Source: Molossus alvarezi (taxonomy: Eukaryota; Chordata; Mammalia; Chiroptera; Molossidae). Taken from it: a stretch of DNA of 64,000 nucleotides. This document shows, piece after piece, positions 61,840 to 64,000 of the stretch. The position numbers were made by a program, and so were the translations under genes. Numbering within the stretch: position 1 is the first letter of the stretch; every line of letters begins with the position of its first letter. The notes beneath the pieces were generated by a model, which was not told the origin of the DNA, ran no database searches, and was given only the letters and a program-made list of their open reading frames with translations. The stretch spans positions 89,457,001 through 89,521,000 of the forward strand of contig CM073885.1 in the NCBI GenBank assembly GCA_037176705.1, read 5' to 3'.

Positions 61840-62668
61840 GTAATGATTATGAAATTGCAAATAAATCTTATTTCTAATTTAAAGTCCTGGAAACCCAGAA
61901 TACCAGCTCTTCCCCAAAGTAGCTCTGTGTCTTGGGACACACGTCATGAAACCTCTGCCTCTTCATCTTAAAAGTGAGGTCTTAACCTGATGATTCTGAA
62001 GTTTTCTTCCAACTCCAAAGTACTCAAATCCTCTGACTAAAACCAACCTTCAGGGGGAGGGGAGGCAATTGACTCTTTTCTGATATTATCAAGCCATTCT
62101 GGATGTAGGCTCCTTCATACTTCAAAAGAAATCCTGTTGTAATGACTTAATTATTGTAACTTTCTGAGAAAACTTCATTTAGAAGCTGCTATGTCCGTGT
62201 AGAAAGGATTCTCTGAAGGAATTTTGTTCTTGCCAGTATTTCCATAACCTAGCCGAACAAGTACTTTTGTGATTTCTTATTACGTTAGGCTAACATTCTC
62301 TCTCACTTGGAGAAAACCTATTCTGGTTTCTGGACCTCTAAAGGTGTTTGGAATTTTAGGATGGTAATAAAGGAATGAGATGCCCCACTGTGGGCAGTGG
62401 TCAGGACCTGACTGCAAATCTTGCTGGCGCCGTTACTGGTGCATTCATTCCAGGGAGCACCATCATCAAGAACTACCTGAGTCACAGCCAGTGCAAGCTG
62501 GATGGACTCTTCCTACTCCCCTACCCTCAACTTCGGTGAAGAGAGCATGAATCGGGGTGCTTTCACATTACCCACGTAAGCTTTAAGGTCCTAGACTTAA
62601 TTGCTCAGGCTTTGGGTTTTAAGACTTGTAAAATAAAAACATGAATGTTCTAAAGATTTTTCTTCAGA

Positions 62669-62924
62669 TTTTTTTTTTTTTATCCTCACCCTAGGACACT
62701 TTTATTTTGCATATATTTTCAGATACAGTGGGAGGGAGAGAGGGAGGAAGAGAGAGACAGAAACATCCGATATGAGAGACACATCGACTGTCCACCACCC
62801 ACACGACCCCAACCGGGGCCGGGGACAAACTGCAACCAAGGTACGTGCCCTTAGCGGGAACCGAACCCGGGTCTCTCTGGACCGCAGGCCGTCGCTCTAA
62901 CCGCTGAGCCAAACCGGCCAGGGC
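62669..62924 (-). mobile_element. Ves SINE (long type)
   Basis: Well preserved head (GAGCCAAACCGGCCAGGGC); CTTCAGAT / CTTTAGAT flanks. Confidence 0.9.
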
Positions 62925-63775
62925 TCTTTAGATGTTTTTGAATTAAAACATTCTGGATGCTAGGCATACCCTTTATTTGTGGGGAGGCACAAAAATATAA
63001 GTAGGGACCCCAGCCTGTCCCCACTTTTCTCCCCATGTGTGTGTGTGGGAGGCCTGCATGGGCCCTAGCAGCAGGTTCTGGGATGTCTGGGCACCCAGTA
63101 AATGTTGGGGCCCAGGCAGTTGGAGGATGGTCAGGAAACGGAGGGGGCCCTGAAGGCTCTCAGTAGGCACCCTCACCCCACGGAGAGAGATGTGGCTGAA
63201 GGAGAGCTAGAGTGGGGGCCCTAGTTGTCCAGGTCCAAAGGCAGCCTTCTAGCCAAAATAAAGTCTTTAAGCCTCTTTAAAGGTACCAAATGCCAAAAAG
63301 GCTGTTAAGGTTTTCAGTACCTTCACACATACAGTGGTGTGCATGAACTGAGGAGCTGGGCATCTCCCACATAGCACCTTGTGTTGGTGCCACCGCCTGA
63401 CTATTGAGCAGAAGGGGGTAGAGAGAGCTCCTTTGAATTATACATTGTCTGGAGAATTCACAAATCTGGGGCTCTAGAGCAGAGCACATTTTGGGAAGGT
63501 CATCAGTTGGTTCCTAAAAACCATCTTTTTTGTAAAAAGTTTCTTCTATTGATCTAAAGACCATCTTAACTCAAGGAATTTGAAGTCTTAAATTTAAGTC
63601 TACCAAAGTATGTAGAGAGGCACACTCTCCTTATAGAAGCAGGGCCTCATGACTCCTCAGAGTGTACAGGAGTTTATTCACGGCTCGTGAATGATACAGA
63701 TCACTGATGTGCTCAGTCCCAGGGGGTAGTCTGCCCCACCAGGCACGACTGCCACAGTTTCCATTCAGTAGAAGG

Positions 63776-63799
63776 AATTCTGATTCAAAAATCAGAATT
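63776..63799 (+). repeat. 10-bp perfect inverted repeat
   Basis: AATTCTGATT at 63776-63785 and its reverse complement at 63790-63799 with a 4-base loop. No role inferred. Confidence 0.8.
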
Positions 63800-64000
63800 T
63801 CTGTCCTGATTTTTGTGCTTAGGTTTTTTTTTTTTTTAATTCCACCTGTCTTGTCCTGTGAAGTAGAACAAGCCCCTTACTGAGGAGAAATGTAAATGGT
63901 GCATTTTATTTCTCAAATTCTAACAATGCAGACTCTGGAAAACTGCCCCATTTGTAAAAGGCTTCAAGGTGCTGAAGCTCCTGGAGAAAAAGACTGCAAG

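Larger units (their letters stand above)
56509..64000 (-). other. AP4S1: AP4S1 last intron (inferred)
   Basis: No other gene was recognised. It holds a split MIR, seven Ves SINEs and a CA microsatellite at the left. The stretches 57346-59330, 59943-60397, 60638-61389, 61840-62668 and 62925-64000 look unique. Those at 60780-61130 and 62985-63480 are noticeably GC-rich without any open frame I recognise. Confidence 0.6.

Overview
The window is vertebrate nuclear DNA from a bat. The evidence is about fifty tRNA-derived Ves-type SINEs, found in the literature in yangochiropteran (microbat) genomes. Many are flanked by clear target-site duplications, and some sit inside other repeats. Family and species cannot be fixed from the sequence alone.

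Layout. Positions 392-50699 (+ strand) hold the 3' three quarters of HECTD1, a very large HECT-type E3 ubiquitin ligase. Thirty-one GT-AG exons join in one frame to give 1966 codons plus a stop. If the protein is colinear with the 2610-residue human protein (recalled), this is about residue 645 to the end: the second half of the central region, the SUN-like beta-sandwich, the MIB/HERC2 domain, a long Ser/Thr-rich linker, an acidic tract, the small basic helical bundle and the whole HECT domain. The catalytic Cys codon is at 50601-50603. The 3'UTR runs to a polyadenylation signal near 51512 or, more likely, a pair near 52382-52399, and carries one Ves SINE. On the other strand, converging tail to tail, is the last coding exon of AP4S1 (56380-56508, -), the small sigma subunit of the AP-4 adaptor complex. 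The rest of the window (56509-64000) reads as AP4S1 intron, because no further AP4S1 exon was found. The 3.5 kb between the genes holds an old hAT remnant, an HMGN1 processed pseudogene and a solo LTR.

Other inserts. A decayed LIAS retrocopy lies in a HECTD1 intron (13160-14340, -). A LINE with ORF1 but no ORF2 (HAL1-like, 31435-33822, -) lies in another, with an MLT2-type ERVL LTR (22925-23811, -), several Tigger and mariner DNA-transposon remnants, L1 fragments and MIR fragments. HECTD1 and AP4S1 are not known to act in one pathway; they are simply neighbours.

I did not find a new enzymatic or defence system. The observations most worth checking are the ORF1-only LINE, a short tRNA-head-only Ves form seen twice, the strong strand bias of SINEs that continues across two convergent genes, a perfect intronic hairpin just upstream of a 55-bp HECTD1 exon, and a solo LTR placed where it could supply the AP4S1 poly(A) site. 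All family names come from recognition by eye; no database search was run.
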